From: Methylococcales bacterium
Lineage (GTDB): Bacteria > Pseudomonadota > Gammaproteobacteria > Methylococcales > Methylomonadaceae
DNA: 55,749 nt
Direction: 5' to 3'
NCBI GenBank assembly: GCA_003584865.1
Contig: QVQE01000147.1
Span: 1 to 55,749, forward strand
The translations under genes were made by a program, and so were the position numbers. A model generated the notes under the pieces. The model was not told the DNA's origin and searched no databases. It saw only the letters and a program-made list of their open reading frames with translations. Shown here one piece after another: positions 18,960 through 28,517 of this stretch (within the stretch, counting starts at the first letter, position 1; each line of letters starts with the position of its first letter).

Positions 18960-20705
18960 ATGCTTTATAAATTGACTGGACATAGGAATAGCAAAAGGCT
19001 CCACAATACATTTCAGAAGCTGAGTCGCTCGTTTGACAATTATATACAGTGTTATAACTCATCACCCATCGCCTACCTGACTCTGAATGAACAAGGTGTT
19101 ATCAAGCAGGCCAATCCCTCTGCGACACACTTATTGACCGGTTCTAATGAAGTGCTTCTCGATGAGAAACTGGAGACATTTATTCATTCCTCAGACCAGG
19201 ATGATTATCATTTTTTCATCAAGGATCTCCTGGATAATAAAAATGATTCAATTGTAACGGTCAAACTGGTTAACCGGGGTATCGAATATCGCCAACCTGA
19301 ATGCTCGGGTTTTAGACTAATCGACTGTTCGCGGTCATTATGTAAACATCAGAATCCATTGCTTTATATTGTGTTAAGAGGCGTTGTTAATCGTAACATT
19401 AAAAATGGCGTAGAATTCTATTTATCCATTCAAAATGTCAGTGAGTCCTTGCGTAATCAGGAAATTATTACCTGCCTCAATCAGAAATTGGAAGAAAAGG
19501 TTTTTCAACAGAACGCTAAACTTGTCCAAAATAATCTGGACTTAACAAAAAAAATAACCGAGCTGACACAGTCAAAAAAACAACTGGCTGAACGGGAAGC
19601 AAAGCTCAACTCTATTTTCGATGCTTCGATGGAAGGGATTGTCACGTTTGCTCAGTCAGGTCTTATCGTTTCTACCAATATGGCCGTAGAAACCTACTTT
19701 GGTTATAGCCAACAAGAATTACTTAACCGGCCTTTTAATATCCTGATAGCCTCCTTACAGATCAACAAACCATTCCAAACGTTAATCCATCAATTAATAA
19801 CGAAAGACCCGACGGTACTAATAAATCAAATCTACGAGGTCAATGGGATTCGTAAAGACGGCTCTACCCTGCCTTTAGAAGTTTCAATTGTTAAATATTC
19901 AATTGATGGGGCACTCTATTTCACCGGTATCCTGCGTGATATCAGTTTACGGAAGCAACAAGAGCAGAAAGAGCAAACGCATCTAACAGAATTGGCCCAC
20001 GTTGCTCGTCTTTGTTTAATTGACGAAATGGGCTCCGGTATTGCGCATGAGATTAACCAGCCACTAACAGCGATTGCTAACTATTCGCAAGCCTGTTTAC
20101 GTTTGATGCATGTAGAGAAGCCTGATTTTACTCAATTGAGTGATATTTTGTTAAAAATACATCAGCAGTCATTAAGTTTGGGCCAGATTATCCACCGAAT
20201 AAAAAATTTAGTCAGTTACCAGGCAGCCATTCGTACTAATACTAATATTAATATGCTGATTCAGGAAGTAGTCAGTCTATGTATGCTGGATTTCAATAGA
20301 AACAACATCCATATTTGTCTTAATCTACTGGAGGATATGCCTGAAATTATGATTGACAATGTACAAATTGAACAAGTGTTATTACATTTGATAAGAAACA
20401 GCATAGATGCTTTGAAAAACTCAAAGAATCAGCGACAACTACTCATTCAATCGTGTATAAGAAACCTTAATCAAGTAGAAGTTAGCGTGCAAGATAATGG
20501 TTCAGGCGTTGATGAAGGTGAAAAAAATACAATACTCAATACATTTTTTACTACAAAAATTATGGGTCTGGGTCTAGGCTTGTCTATTAGTAAATCTATT
20601 GTTGAATCCCATCAGGGCATCCTGGACTTCACCAGTAAAACAAATGAAGGCACTACTTTCTATTTTTTGTTACCCATTAAGACTGTTTCACATGTCAGCC
20701 GCTAA
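18960..20705 (+). CDS. FixL-like PAS-PAS sensor histidine kinase
   Basis: This 581-residue soluble kinase has two PAS regions (about 28-160 and 205-330) joined by a coiled coil (KLEEKVFQQNAKLVQNNLDLTKKITELTQSKKQL). A HisKA of the FixL/TtrS subtype has the H-box GIAHEINQPLTAIANYSQ. The ATPase domain has LIRNSIDALKN, DNGSGVDEG and FFTTKIMGLGLGLSISKSIVE. I see no obvious heme-binding FixL pattern, so the ligand is unknown. The ATG at 18960 lacks a clear ribosome site, so a later start is possible. It overlaps the response-regulator gene by 14 bases, and the two form a pair like FixL-FixJ. Confidence 0.9.
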   Translation: MLYKLTGHRNSKRLHNTFQKLSRSFDNYIQCYNSSPIAYLTLNEQGVIKQANPSATHLLTGSNEVLLDEKLETFIHSSDQDDYHFFIKDLLDNKNDSIVTVKLVNRGIEYRQPECSGFRLIDCSRSLCKHQNPLLYIVLRGVVNRNIKNGVEFYLSIQNVSESLRNQEIITCLNQKLEEKVFQQNAKLVQNNLDLTKKITELTQSKKQLAEREAKLNSIFDASMEGIVTFAQSGLIVSTNMAVETYFGYSQQELLNRPFNILIASLQINKPFQTLIHQLITKDPTVLINQIYEVNGIRKDGSTLPLEVSIVKYSIDGALYFTGILRDISLRKQQEQKEQTHLTELAHVARLCLIDEMGSGIAHEINQPLTAIANYSQACLRLMHVEKPDFTQLSDILLKIHQQSLSLGQIIHRIKNLVSYQAAIRTNTNINMLIQEVVSLCMLDFNRNNIHICLNLLEDMPEIMIDNVQIEQVLLHLIRNSIDALKNSKNQRQLLIQSCIRNLNQVEVSVQDNGSGVDEGEKNTILNTFFTTKIMGLGLGLSISKSIVESHQGILDFTSKTNEGTTFYFLLPIKTVSHVSR

Positions 20706-21309
20706 AACAGCTCACATAGTTTATGTCGTTGATGATGATTTTGCCGTGTGTGATTCGTTATCGGTTTTAATCCAGGCATCGGGATATAGCGTTAAAAGCT
20801 TTCTTTCAGCGAAAGAATTTTTAGATAACCATAACAATATGCGTCCCGGATGCCTGATACTCGATGTCAGGATGCAACCGATGAGTGGGCTTGAGCTTCA
20901 GGACAATTTATTGGCAAGAAAGATTGAAATCCCCATCATCTTCATCAGTGGTCATTCCAGAGTGTTAGACTCATCAAAAGCGTTTAGAAGTGGCGCTATA
21001 GAATTTCTTGAAAAACCTTTTGATAATGACATATTACTGATACGTATTGAGGAAGCCATAAAAAGTGATCTTGAAAACAGAGCAAAGACGAGTGAATATG
21101 AACTCATTAAACAACGGATGGCGTCACTAACACTGAGGGAGAAAGATGTTTTAATCTGTATTGTTAAGGGCTATTCGAATAAAGAAACGGCAACAATGTT
21201 AGATATAAGCTGTCGAACGATAGAAATACACAGATCCCGTGTGATGAAAAAAATGCAGGTACAACATTTTTCTGAATTGATGATCATGCTAAAAGAGCAA
21301 TTGATGTAG
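20692..21309 (+). CDS. FixJ/NarL-type response regulator
   Basis: The track ORF starts too early; the ATG at 20692 gives MSAAKTAHIVYVVDDDFAV, a standard receiver start. The receiver holds DDD, the phospho-aspartate in LILDVRMQPMSGLELQ and lysine in FLEKPFD. It is followed by a LuxR-type helix-turn-helix, LTLREKDVLICIVKGYSNKETATMLDISCRTIEIHRSRVMKKM. At 205 residues it is FixJ-sized. Its cognate kinase is the overlapping upstream gene. It presumably activates transcription when phosphorylated; targets are unknown, with the DUF2934 gene and the divergent region near 21.4 kb being possible ones. Confidence 0.93.
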   Translation: MSAAKTAHIVYVVDDDFAVCDSLSVLIQASGYSVKSFLSAKEFLDNHNNMRPGCLILDVRMQPMSGLELQDNLLARKIEIPIIFISGHSRVLDSSKAFRSGAIEFLEKPFDNDILLIRIEEAIKSDLENRAKTSEYELIKQRMASLTLREKDVLICIVKGYSNKETATMLDISCRTIEIHRSRVMKKMQVQHFSELMIMLKEQLM

Positions 21310-21504
21310 ACGTTATAAACTGATGATGTTCCGCCATCGAATAGTGATGTGTTGACAACGATTACAGATAACTGACCGGATGAGTTATAGGTAGTTATAC
21401 TAATATTAATTATCCAATTGATGTGATTAAATGGCCTTGGCTTATTAATTATGTAGCCATAGGATTTAAATTTCATTAAATAATCAATTTATTAGGGGTA
21501 CTAT

Positions 21505-21684
21505 ATGTCCAAGATCAACGCTGAACTTAATCCAGATTTAAAAGTAACCAACGATGTGATCTGCCTACCCGATCATAATGCCAAAATTGCTGAGCTTGCC
21601 TATTTAAAAGCTGAAAGTCGAGGGTTTGCACCGGGGCGCGAAATTGAGGATTGGCTAGAAGCAGAAAGCGAATATTTACTGTAA
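21505..21684 (+). CDS. DUF2934 family small protein
   Basis: This 59-residue gene is missing from the ORF track. It begins MSKINAELNPDLKVTNDVI. The C-terminal half has the DUF2934 pattern IAELAYLKAESRGFAPGREI followed by EDWLEAESEYLL. A strong AGGGG site lies 6-7 bases before the ATG. The function of DUF2934 is unknown; it is a small acidic helical domain, common in Proteobacteria and often near stress or signalling genes. It is separated from the FixJ-like gene by about 195 bases that contain a possible promoter (CTGACC and TATACT 18 bases apart), so it probably has its own transcript. Confidence 0.82.
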   Translation: MSKINAELNPDLKVTNDVICLPDHNAKIAELAYLKAESRGFAPGREIEDWLEAESEYLL

Positions 21685-21744
21685 CGTAATCTGTCATTGT
21701 TGCCAACGGGAAATACAGGGTAATGATGCGATAGTCCATTACCG

Positions 21745-22404
21745 TTATTGAAGTACAACACCTTGATCCACATCAGCCATCATCAACTGCCGTAAGGTCT
21801 GGGATATTTCCAGACCCAACCCCGTCAGGCATTGACTTTGAGCCTTAACCATCACCGCATAATCCGTACTGGAGCCAGGAAACTGGTATTCAGAGCGTTT
21901 ATCCAGAATCGTATTATTCTTATTCTTAATAAACCACTGTACAATCAAACGAGCCTGCCCGGCTGCATCGACATTAAACTCTACAATATCAATACCCACC
22001 TGATAATCAATCACCTGTCGCTGTGCCCATGGATAACGTACCAGTCTATCCGTATTTAACTGACTGGGTAGCACCTGATAAAGAGCGAGCGAGATATTAT
22101 GATCTAAATGTTCAGCCCAACGATGATCTTCAGAAAGCAAATACTGATGTGGGGTAATCGCCACCATGATTTGCGGTCGATTTAAATAGTCTGGAATTCT
22201 GATAGGGCCTAAGCCTATCACGGGCCCTTGATCCACCTTGTTGGCGTGAGCAGTATGAGTCACATCAACATCTGCAGTCAGCCGATAAAACTGTATAGGA
22301 TTTGTACCGTTAGTGCAGCCATTAACAAGCAATGCTAAAATCAGCAGACCCATTACAATAAAACCGCGCGGTGTTAGAGCCAAACCATCAATAACCGTTT
22401 TCAT
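21745..22404 (-). CDS. ABC-type transport auxiliary lipoprotein (PqiC/DUF330-like)
   Basis: This 219-residue protein has a lipoprotein signal, LLILALLVNGC, with cysteine near residue 30. The mature region reads FYRLTAD, then VIGLGPIRIPDYLNRPQIMVAIT and LLSEDHRWAEHLDHNISLALYQVL, the typical PqiC/auxiliary lipoprotein family pattern. It should sit on the outer membrane facing the periplasm and work with the MCE protein MlaD encoded just upstream. It is the last gene of a four-gene lipid transporter operon. Confidence 0.88.
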   Translation of the reverse strand: MKTVIDGLALTPRGFIVMGLLILALLVNGCTNGTNPIQFYRLTADVDVTHTAHANKVDQGPVIGLGPIRIPDYLNRPQIMVAITPHQYLLSEDHRWAEHLDHNISLALYQVLPSQLNTDRLVRYPWAQRQVIDYQVGIDIVEFNVDAAGQARLIVQWFIKNKNNTILDKRSEYQFPGSSTDYAVMVKAQSQCLTGLGLEISQTLRQLMMADVDQGVVLQ

Positions 22405-22410
22405 AGCCGT

Positions 22411-23409
22411 TTATTCCTTTCCATAAAGAATTGAATCCGGATGTCTCTCTAAATAATCGGTCAAGTTTTTTGTCGATTGCGCAGCATCGCGTAAGGCCTC
22501 TAAAGCTTGCCATAAGGGTGCGCCTGGGTCTGCAAGTGCCTCAACAGAGCCTACCGCCTGCTTAGATTCCAATAATACGCTAGTCGCGGTCTCTAAGGTT
22601 TTTTCTGTGGATTTTAATAACGGTATTATCTCCTGATTAAACTGCTTTACCAGCCCCCGTGTATCCGTTGTCGCGCCATTCATGTTAGTGACTAAAGGAA
22701 TCAGCGTAGCATTTAAACTCGCTATCAGTAACTCGGTTTCTTTTAAAGATTTACTCAAGGCAGCACGATCGGCTTTTAATTCATCCGAGGTGACAATAAC
22801 ACGTAATTCTTTTACCGTCGCGGCAAAATCTTTAACTATTTGTTCTATGGGTAACTGACGAAAACTAGTGAGGGCTTCTTCAGCGGCATCTTTAATTTGA
22901 TCAACGGTGGTTGGAACAGACGGCAGTTCGGGTAGACCTTTATAATTAAGCCCGATTAACTTAACGGGCATATCACGATAAAAATTAAACTCCACATACA
23001 ATAAACCCGTCAATAGACTTTGGGTTTGTAATTGGGCTTTAAGACCTGATTCAATTAATTGCCTGGCGTTTTCTTTACTGTCTTCTTCGGTCCTAGCTAC
23101 ATGCAGTGGGTGACCGTCAGAATCTAAAACCGCTGTTGGATCAATTTCAATCACCACCGGCTTAATAATATCTTTTGCCTGTTGACTTAATTCTAAAGAA
23201 ATTTCTTTTACGGTACCAATTTGTACACCTTGTAACTTAACGGGCGCCCCCACATTTAAACCATTTAACGCTGAATCAAAATAGATGACGTACTCAATTT
23301 TTTTCTTGAGAAACTGCCCCCCACCAAAAATCAAAACCGCCGTGATTAAAAGGGTCAGAGAACCGACCAGAAAGGCACCGATAGTATAGGGATTAACGGG
23401 TTTACTCAT
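22411..23409 (-). CDS. MlaD/MCE-domain substrate-binding protein
   Basis: The start is set at the ATG at 23409 (MSKPVNPYTIGAFLVGSLTLL), which overlaps the ATPase gene by 8 bases; the track start lies inside that gene. An N-terminal anchor (about residues 10-32) is followed by an MCE domain: YFDSALNGLNVGAPVKLQGVQIGTVKEI. A long helical C-terminal region follows. MCE proteins form hexameric rings that carry lipids between membranes. At 332 residues it is longer than E. coli MlaD (183), more like PqiB-type or sphingomonad versions with extended helices. Confidence 0.9.
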   Translation of the reverse strand: MSKPVNPYTIGAFLVGSLTLLITAVLIFGGGQFLKKKIEYVIYFDSALNGLNVGAPVKLQGVQIGTVKEISLELSQQAKDIIKPVVIEIDPTAVLDSDGHPLHVARTEEDSKENARQLIESGLKAQLQTQSLLTGLLYVEFNFYRDMPVKLIGLNYKGLPELPSVPTTVDQIKDAAEEALTSFRQLPIEQIVKDFAATVKELRVIVTSDELKADRAALSKSLKETELLIASLNATLIPLVTNMNGATTDTRGLVKQFNQEIIPLLKSTEKTLETATSVLLESKQAVGSVEALADPGAPLWQALEALRDAAQSTKNLTDYLERHPDSILYGKE

Positions 23410-24205
23410 GAGTGATACCTGCCCTGCTGATATTGAGAGTGTTATGTTCTGGTCTTTCTGTTTCACCACGGGTTAAAAACCGGAGTACTTTGGAGTCTGT
23501 CGATTCCGTTAATAGTTTTTTAGGCGCACCACGGGCTATCATGGTTTTAGTCTCTGCATCCAGAAAGACTGAGTTTGTACCAATAGCAAAGATACTGGCT
23601 AACTCATGAGTGACCATGACCACCGTCGCGCCCAAATTATCACGTAAACTAAGAATTAAATCATCCAGTAACTTGGCACTGATAGGATCTAAACCGGCAG
23701 AAGGTTCATCAAAAAACAAAATCTCTGGATCCAATGCCATAGCCCGTGCCAAACCGGCACGCTTTTGCATACCTCCGCTAATTTCTGAAGGGTAATAATC
23801 TTCAAATCCCGCCAAACCCACCAAGGCCAGTTTATAAGAAACAATTTGACGAATTCTCTTTGCCCCCAACTTTGTATGCTCAACAATCGGTAAGGCTATA
23901 TTTTCTGCCAAAGTCATTGAACTCAATAAGGCGCCACTTTGAAATAAAACCCCAGTGCGTTTCAAAATACGTTTGCGTGTTGACGCATCGGCATCCCAGA
24001 GACTCTCTTCACCATAAAATACATCCCCCCTGGTAGGGTTCTGTAAACCAATTAAATGCATGAGTAGGGTACTTTTACCACAGCCACTCCCACCCATGAT
24101 AATAAAAATATCCCCCCGATTAATTGTAAAATCCAGATCCCGTTGAATAATAAAATGCCCATACGACATAGTCATATTTTTAACAGTCAGACAGGTTTCC
24201 GTCAT
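23402..24205 (-). CDS. MlaF-like ATP-binding protein of lipid ABC transporter
   Basis: This 267-residue ABC ATPase has Walker A GGSGCGKSTLL, Q-loop region VLFQSGALLSSMTLAENIALPI, signature SGGMQKRAGLARAMALDP, Walker B EILFFDEPSAGLDP and a switch histidine in VMVTHELASIFAIG. The M-Q-K-R-A signature is typical of MlaF/Ttg2A proteins. It is one base away from the permease gene upstream and overlaps mlaD downstream, so all are made together. It drives lipid movement by the MlaE-type permease. Confidence 0.93.
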   Translation of the reverse strand: MTETCLTVKNMTMSYGHFIIQRDLDFTINRGDIFIIMGGSGCGKSTLLMHLIGLQNPTRGDVFYGEESLWDADASTRKRILKRTGVLFQSGALLSSMTLAENIALPIVEHTKLGAKRIRQIVSYKLALVGLAGFEDYYPSEISGGMQKRAGLARAMALDPEILFFDEPSAGLDPISAKLLDDLILSLRDNLGATVVMVTHELASIFAIGTNSVFLDAETKTMIARGAPKKLLTESTDSKVLRFLTRGETERPEHNTLNISRAGITHE

Positions 24206-24206
24206 A

Positions 24207-25340
24207 CTAGATACCCAGACGATTACACATTAAGGTCATTAATGAGTCCGCCATGACAATAAAAACAATCCCGGTCACCACGGCTGAAGTCGCCGCCTCA
24301 CCCACCGCCGAAGCACTTCGTCCACATTGCATCCCTCTCATACAACCCGAAAGGGCAATCAACACACCAAATACAGCACACTTGGTAATACCTATCATCA
24401 AATCCATCAAGTGCACGGACTCTGCGGTACGATGTAGATATTCGAGTAAAGATACATCAAAGAAACCAACGGTAACCATTGCGCCCCCCACGATACCCAT
24501 CATGTCAGCATACAGACAAAGTAGAGGCATCACCAAAATAAGCGCAATCATGCGAGGTAACACCAAAAACTCCATCGGTTGAAAGCCCATCGTTTTAAGC
24601 GCATCAATTTCACTGTTAACCTGCATGGTACCCAACTGGGCAGCATAGGCGGCACCAGTGCGCCCCGACATAATAATAGCCGCCATTAAGCCGCCCATTT
24701 CCCGACTCATCCCTAACCCCACCAGATTGGCAATATAAATTTGTGCACCAAACAAGGCTAATTGAATAGCGCCTACGAAAGCTAAAATTAAGCCCACCAA
24801 TAAACTGATTAAAGTAATAATAGGTAAAGCCGATGGCCCGCAGTCTTGTATATTCATCCATAGATCAAGCCAGCGAAAGCGAGCTTTACCGCGCGTTAAA
24901 GCGACAACACTCAGCGCTGTTTCACCAATAAACACAATCAAGTCATGCGTTTCTTTAACGAAATGTAATGCCCCATGACCCAGACTTTCAATACAGGCTA
25001 TTTTAGTCACCGGTCGCCTTGCACCCACCCGCTCTGGCACGGCATAAACCAGACTTAACAAACCTTGAATGCCTTCAGGCAACGTAGTTGTATCAACGTT
25101 AATAGCCTGTTGCGCCCCTTGATCAATCAGATGAATAAGATCCGTCATTAACAAACTATCCCAACACCCTAAGGTTTTCGTGGAAAAAACCACTCGCTTA
25201 ATCCCCGCTTGCGTCATTTGTGTTAACAGAGGTTCTAAAGAAGGGATGTCTGCATCAAGTACCCAGTCACCGACCAGAGTCACTTCAAGAGTGTCTTGCT
25301 TGTGACTCGTTTTTAATTCACAAGGCGTGTTATTTATCAT
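24207..25340 (-). CDS. MlaE-family permease with N-terminal STAS domain
   Basis: The C-terminal 260 residues are a MlaE permease: LALFGAQIYIANLVGLGMSREMGGLMAAIIMSGRTGAAYAAQLGTM, then NSEIDALKTMGFQPMEFLVLPRM. The first 110 or so residues form a STAS-like domain (LEVTLVGDWVLDADIPSLEPLL ... SLLMTDLIHLI), a fusion known in this family where the stand-alone MlaB is lacking. I choose the ATG at 25340, which overlaps the helicase stop as ATGA; the track's 25364 start would add eight residues. No separate mlaB or mlaC is in the operon. Confidence 0.9.
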   Translation of the reverse strand: MINNTPCELKTSHKQDTLEVTLVGDWVLDADIPSLEPLLTQMTQAGIKRVVFSTKTLGCWDSLLMTDLIHLIDQGAQQAINVDTTTLPEGIQGLLSLVYAVPERVGARRPVTKIACIESLGHGALHFVKETHDLIVFIGETALSVVALTRGKARFRWLDLWMNIQDCGPSALPIITLISLLVGLILAFVGAIQLALFGAQIYIANLVGLGMSREMGGLMAAIIMSGRTGAAYAAQLGTMQVNSEIDALKTMGFQPMEFLVLPRMIALILVMPLLCLYADMMGIVGGAMVTVGFFDVSLLEYLHRTAESVHLMDLMIGITKCAVFGVLIALSGCMRGMQCGRSASAVGEAATSAVVTGIVFIVMADSLMTLMCNRLGI

Positions 25341-28300
25341 GAGGGCGCCGTTGCCGTAGCGCATAATAACCGCGCATCAGTCAACACTTGCTCCAGTAAA
25401 GTTAAAGGCACTTCCGAATGATGACTTAACGATAAGGCACGCACAATAGAACCAACCTGTTCCTGATTTAATAGCTGTTGGGGTAAAGCTTCACTGTACA
25501 ACCACAGTACAGCAGCATCCATCGCGGGAACTTGAGCCAACCCGGCTTTATCAGCCGCCATCATTAACATGGCAGAGGCCAACAAATCCATCACGCCGGC
25601 GGTTGCTTGCTGTCCCATTAATATTTCCGCAGAACGCAGTTTTGCTTCTGCTGACTTAAAGAGTGGACTAATCGTTTTTTGTTCGACCTCGTCGGGTTCA
25701 AACAGTAAGCGTGATTCTGCAACAGGCGAACCCGTACCTAAACGTTGTAAACTCGCCAAGGTTTTAGCATCAATAATAGCCACAGGCACGCCGGGTTCAG
25801 ATAAATAGCCAGCCTCTTCTTCATCACTTTCGCTAGACTGATTAACCACCACCAATAAGCCACCCCCCGCACCCATGATACGCACAATACGTGCCTTGAG
25901 GGTCTGCTGTATGTTCTCTATCATCCGCCGAATGGGGGTTTCATCATCAATACTTTCACTATTCGATTTTTTAACGACCACCGCTTCAGTAGCCGTCGAG
26001 ACTGCTTCTTCATCTCCCAAGGTATCAGGCGGCCTGATGTCATTGGTGCTAGGCGTATCAACAGCTGTATCGGAATCAATAGACGGGTTGGCATCCGCCT
26101 CAGTAGAAGCAGTACGCGCAGGTTCGTCAGAAATCAAATTATCTATCAAGACTTGCAATAATTTTTTAGAAACGCCCACCACATCTTCGGTGGCTTCTGG
26201 GCTGATGACGTTATCAAATAAATCCCGCTTACCTTTGACCAGCCTAGCGACTTGTTGCTCATAAGAATCTTCTGCCAACAACAAAAATATTTGTACCTTT
26301 TGTTTTTGTCCCAAGCGGTGAATACGCGCAATGCGTTGTTCAAGAACCGCAGGATTCCAGGGCATATCCAAATTAATCAACACCGTCGCTGATTGCAAAT
26401 TTAAACCAATACCCCCCGCATCCGTAGAAATAAATACTTGAATAGCATCATCCTGCTGAAACTTATCCATCAGTTCGCCACGTTTGTGGGTCGGCACACC
26501 GCCATGTAAACGCACACAACCCAATCCCATAGATACCACTAATGACTGCACCATTTCTGTCATTAACGCCCATTGGGAAAAGATCACCACTTTACAGTTA
26601 CTTTGTAAACAAAGTTCTTCTAACAAACGCGCCAACTCATCCAGTTTAGGTGAACCTTGCGTTTCTTTATCCACCAGTCCAGCTGCATCACACGCCATCC
26701 GCGCCTGTTGCAAGGCGGACATCATCCGATTTTGTTCTCCCGGTGTTAACGGTCGACGTTTCGCTATCTTGGCTAATAATCCAGCGGCTGTCATGGCTGA
26801 ATTATGTAATTCAACCTGCTTCTTATCTAAAGGAATATCCAGCCAGACTTCGGTTCTATCGGGCAACTGGTCACTCACTAAACTCCGATTACGCCTTAAC
26901 ATCACTGAAGCAATGCGCCGTCTTAATTCTGACAAGTTCCGATATCCAATCACTTTACCCCGCTCATCCGTGACATGAAACTCTAACAAACACCGCCATA
27001 AAGGCCCGAGTACTCGGGCATCAACCACTTGCAGTAAACTGTATAAATCTTCCAGTCTATTTTCTAGCGGAGTACCGCTCAACACAAACACATAGCGTGA
27101 AGAAATCAGCTTGATAGTTGAAGCCATTTTCGTACGCCAATTCTTGATGCGTTGCGCTTCATCCAGTATCACTAAATCAGGCTTTAGCATTTCACTGATA
27201 ACACTTTGATCCCGAAGAATCAATTCATAATTAGCGATAAAAAAGAGTGCATCGGCCCGATATTGTACACTGCGATTTTCTGCGGCACCCTGAATGACTT
27301 GTACTGAATGCGAAGTAAACTTTTCAATCTCTCGAGCCCATTGATGTTTTAATGAGGCCGGACAGATAATTAAAATCTTCTTTACTCCCGCATGCTCACT
27401 TAACCAGGAAGCCGCACAAATCGCTTGCAGGGTTTTCCCCAAGCCCATATCATCCGCCAATAAAGCCCGACCGCGTGATGCTAAAAAAGCCACGCCTTCT
27501 GTTTGATAAGGAAACAGCCTGGCTTTAATACCGGGCAAAACGCCATTAGCCCGTAGAATGTCTTGAGTAATTTGTTGAGATCGCACCGCTTGTGCTGCAT
27601 CTTCTGCACATTGACGTGCATACTGAAGCGCATCTTCCCCAACGAATATATCTTCTCGCCCCAAAAGTTGATCAGCAAAACGGAAGAAGTCTTCAGGTAA
27701 ACGACCACAAAAAATACCGTCTTCATTAAAGTATTCTGTGCATAACGCCAACACATCGGCATCAATCTGCACGGTTTTATATAAACGAATGATGGGGCGA
27801 GTGGCTGATTCCCAAGTCAGATAAACAAAGGACAGTGGTGAACCCGCTGCTTTTAACTCTTTATAACCGGGTCTTTTCTTAGCGAAATGTAACACCGCTT
27901 CAATATGTTTACAGGTACCTAAACGATTAATCGCTAAATCTGGACAGGTACAATAATTGAGTCGTTGATCCAGTGAACGAATGTGTACTTGATAGGATTT
28001 CTTAGCGTGAGTCGTTGAAATAATAGAGGTCGCTTGCCAAATACCAAAACCTAAATTACCACTGATTAACTTAACATTAACTTCATTCCGGCCTTTCTTT
28101 GTCCGTTCTAAAATAGCCTCTTCGACGGCACTGCCTAAAATCTTGCTATCATCATAACCAAAGTGTTCTGCGTAGCTATACAGAGCAGCAATGGCATGTT
28201 TACAGACACCCGGCTCCGCACACTCACAACTGACAATGAGATTATTGTCTTCATCCTGGGTCAGTTCTATCCAATAGGGATTATCAACATCTTCGTCTTC

Positions 28301-28444
28301 TACTTGAGCGGTTAATAAATTATCTTGCACGTCCAGCGCAAAGACTCTATTCTCAGAATAATACGCTAAGCCCTGTTTGACAGTATCATCTGAGGCAACA
28401 GTCTTAAAGCGTTCAATATCATAGAGAAATAAATCATTATTCAT
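25337..28444 (-). CDS. SWIM zinc-finger SNF2/RapA-type helicase
   Basis: This 1035-residue protein has two SWIM-type fingers, CECAEPGVCKH (residues 73-83) and CTCPDLAINRLGTCKH (about 165-180). An SNF2 ATPase follows: DDMGLGKTLQAI, FIANYELI, LVILDEAQRIKN (DEAQ box) and VLSGTPLENRLEDLYSLLQ. The helicase C-lobe has IFSQWALMTEMV and STDAGGIGLNLQSATVLINLDMPWNPAVLEQRIARIHRLGQ. The last roughly 240 residues are an acidic, low-complexity linker and a helical tail without a recognised domain. It is likely a DNA-translocating remodeller, perhaps in repair or transcription. Its stop overlaps the mlaE start, an unexpected coupling of a helicase with a lipid transporter. Confidence 0.9.
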   Translation of the reverse strand: MNNDLFLYDIERFKTVASDDTVKQGLAYYSENRVFALDVQDNLLTAQVEDEDVDNPYWIELTQDEDNNLIVSCECAEPGVCKHAIAALYSYAEHFGYDDSKILGSAVEEAILERTKKGRNEVNVKLISGNLGFGIWQATSIISTTHAKKSYQVHIRSLDQRLNYCTCPDLAINRLGTCKHIEAVLHFAKKRPGYKELKAAGSPLSFVYLTWESATRPIIRLYKTVQIDADVLALCTEYFNEDGIFCGRLPEDFFRFADQLLGREDIFVGEDALQYARQCAEDAAQAVRSQQITQDILRANGVLPGIKARLFPYQTEGVAFLASRGRALLADDMGLGKTLQAICAASWLSEHAGVKKILIICPASLKHQWAREIEKFTSHSVQVIQGAAENRSVQYRADALFFIANYELILRDQSVISEMLKPDLVILDEAQRIKNWRTKMASTIKLISSRYVFVLSGTPLENRLEDLYSLLQVVDARVLGPLWRCLLEFHVTDERGKVIGYRNLSELRRRIASVMLRRNRSLVSDQLPDRTEVWLDIPLDKKQVELHNSAMTAAGLLAKIAKRRPLTPGEQNRMMSALQQARMACDAAGLVDKETQGSPKLDELARLLEELCLQSNCKVVIFSQWALMTEMVQSLVVSMGLGCVRLHGGVPTHKRGELMDKFQQDDAIQVFISTDAGGIGLNLQSATVLINLDMPWNPAVLEQRIARIHRLGQKQKVQIFLLLAEDSYEQQVARLVKGKRDLFDNVISPEATEDVVGVSKKLLQVLIDNLISDEPARTASTEADANPSIDSDTAVDTPSTNDIRPPDTLGDEEAVSTATEAVVVKKSNSESIDDETPIRRMIENIQQTLKARIVRIMGAGGGLLVVVNQSSESDEEEAGYLSEPGVPVAIIDAKTLASLQRLGTGSPVAESRLLFEPDEVEQKTISPLFKSAEAKLRSAEILMGQQATAGVMDLLASAMLMMAADKAGLAQVPAMDAAVLWLYSEALPQQLLNQEQVGSIVRALSLSHHSEVPLTLLEQVLTDARLLCATATAPS

Positions 28445-28517
28445 ATCATAGAACCCAGGTAGAATGGAATTTGCATTTTACAATAAAAATCTTGTGACTA
28501 ATGTTTGCGTATGGCTA

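Noticed and set aside
21352-21380. Promoter from the perfect TTGACA ahead of the DUF2934 gene
   Set aside because: At 17 bases downstream the sequence is GACCGG-like, not a -10 box. The CTGACC/TATACT pair slightly further on is a better but still weak candidate.
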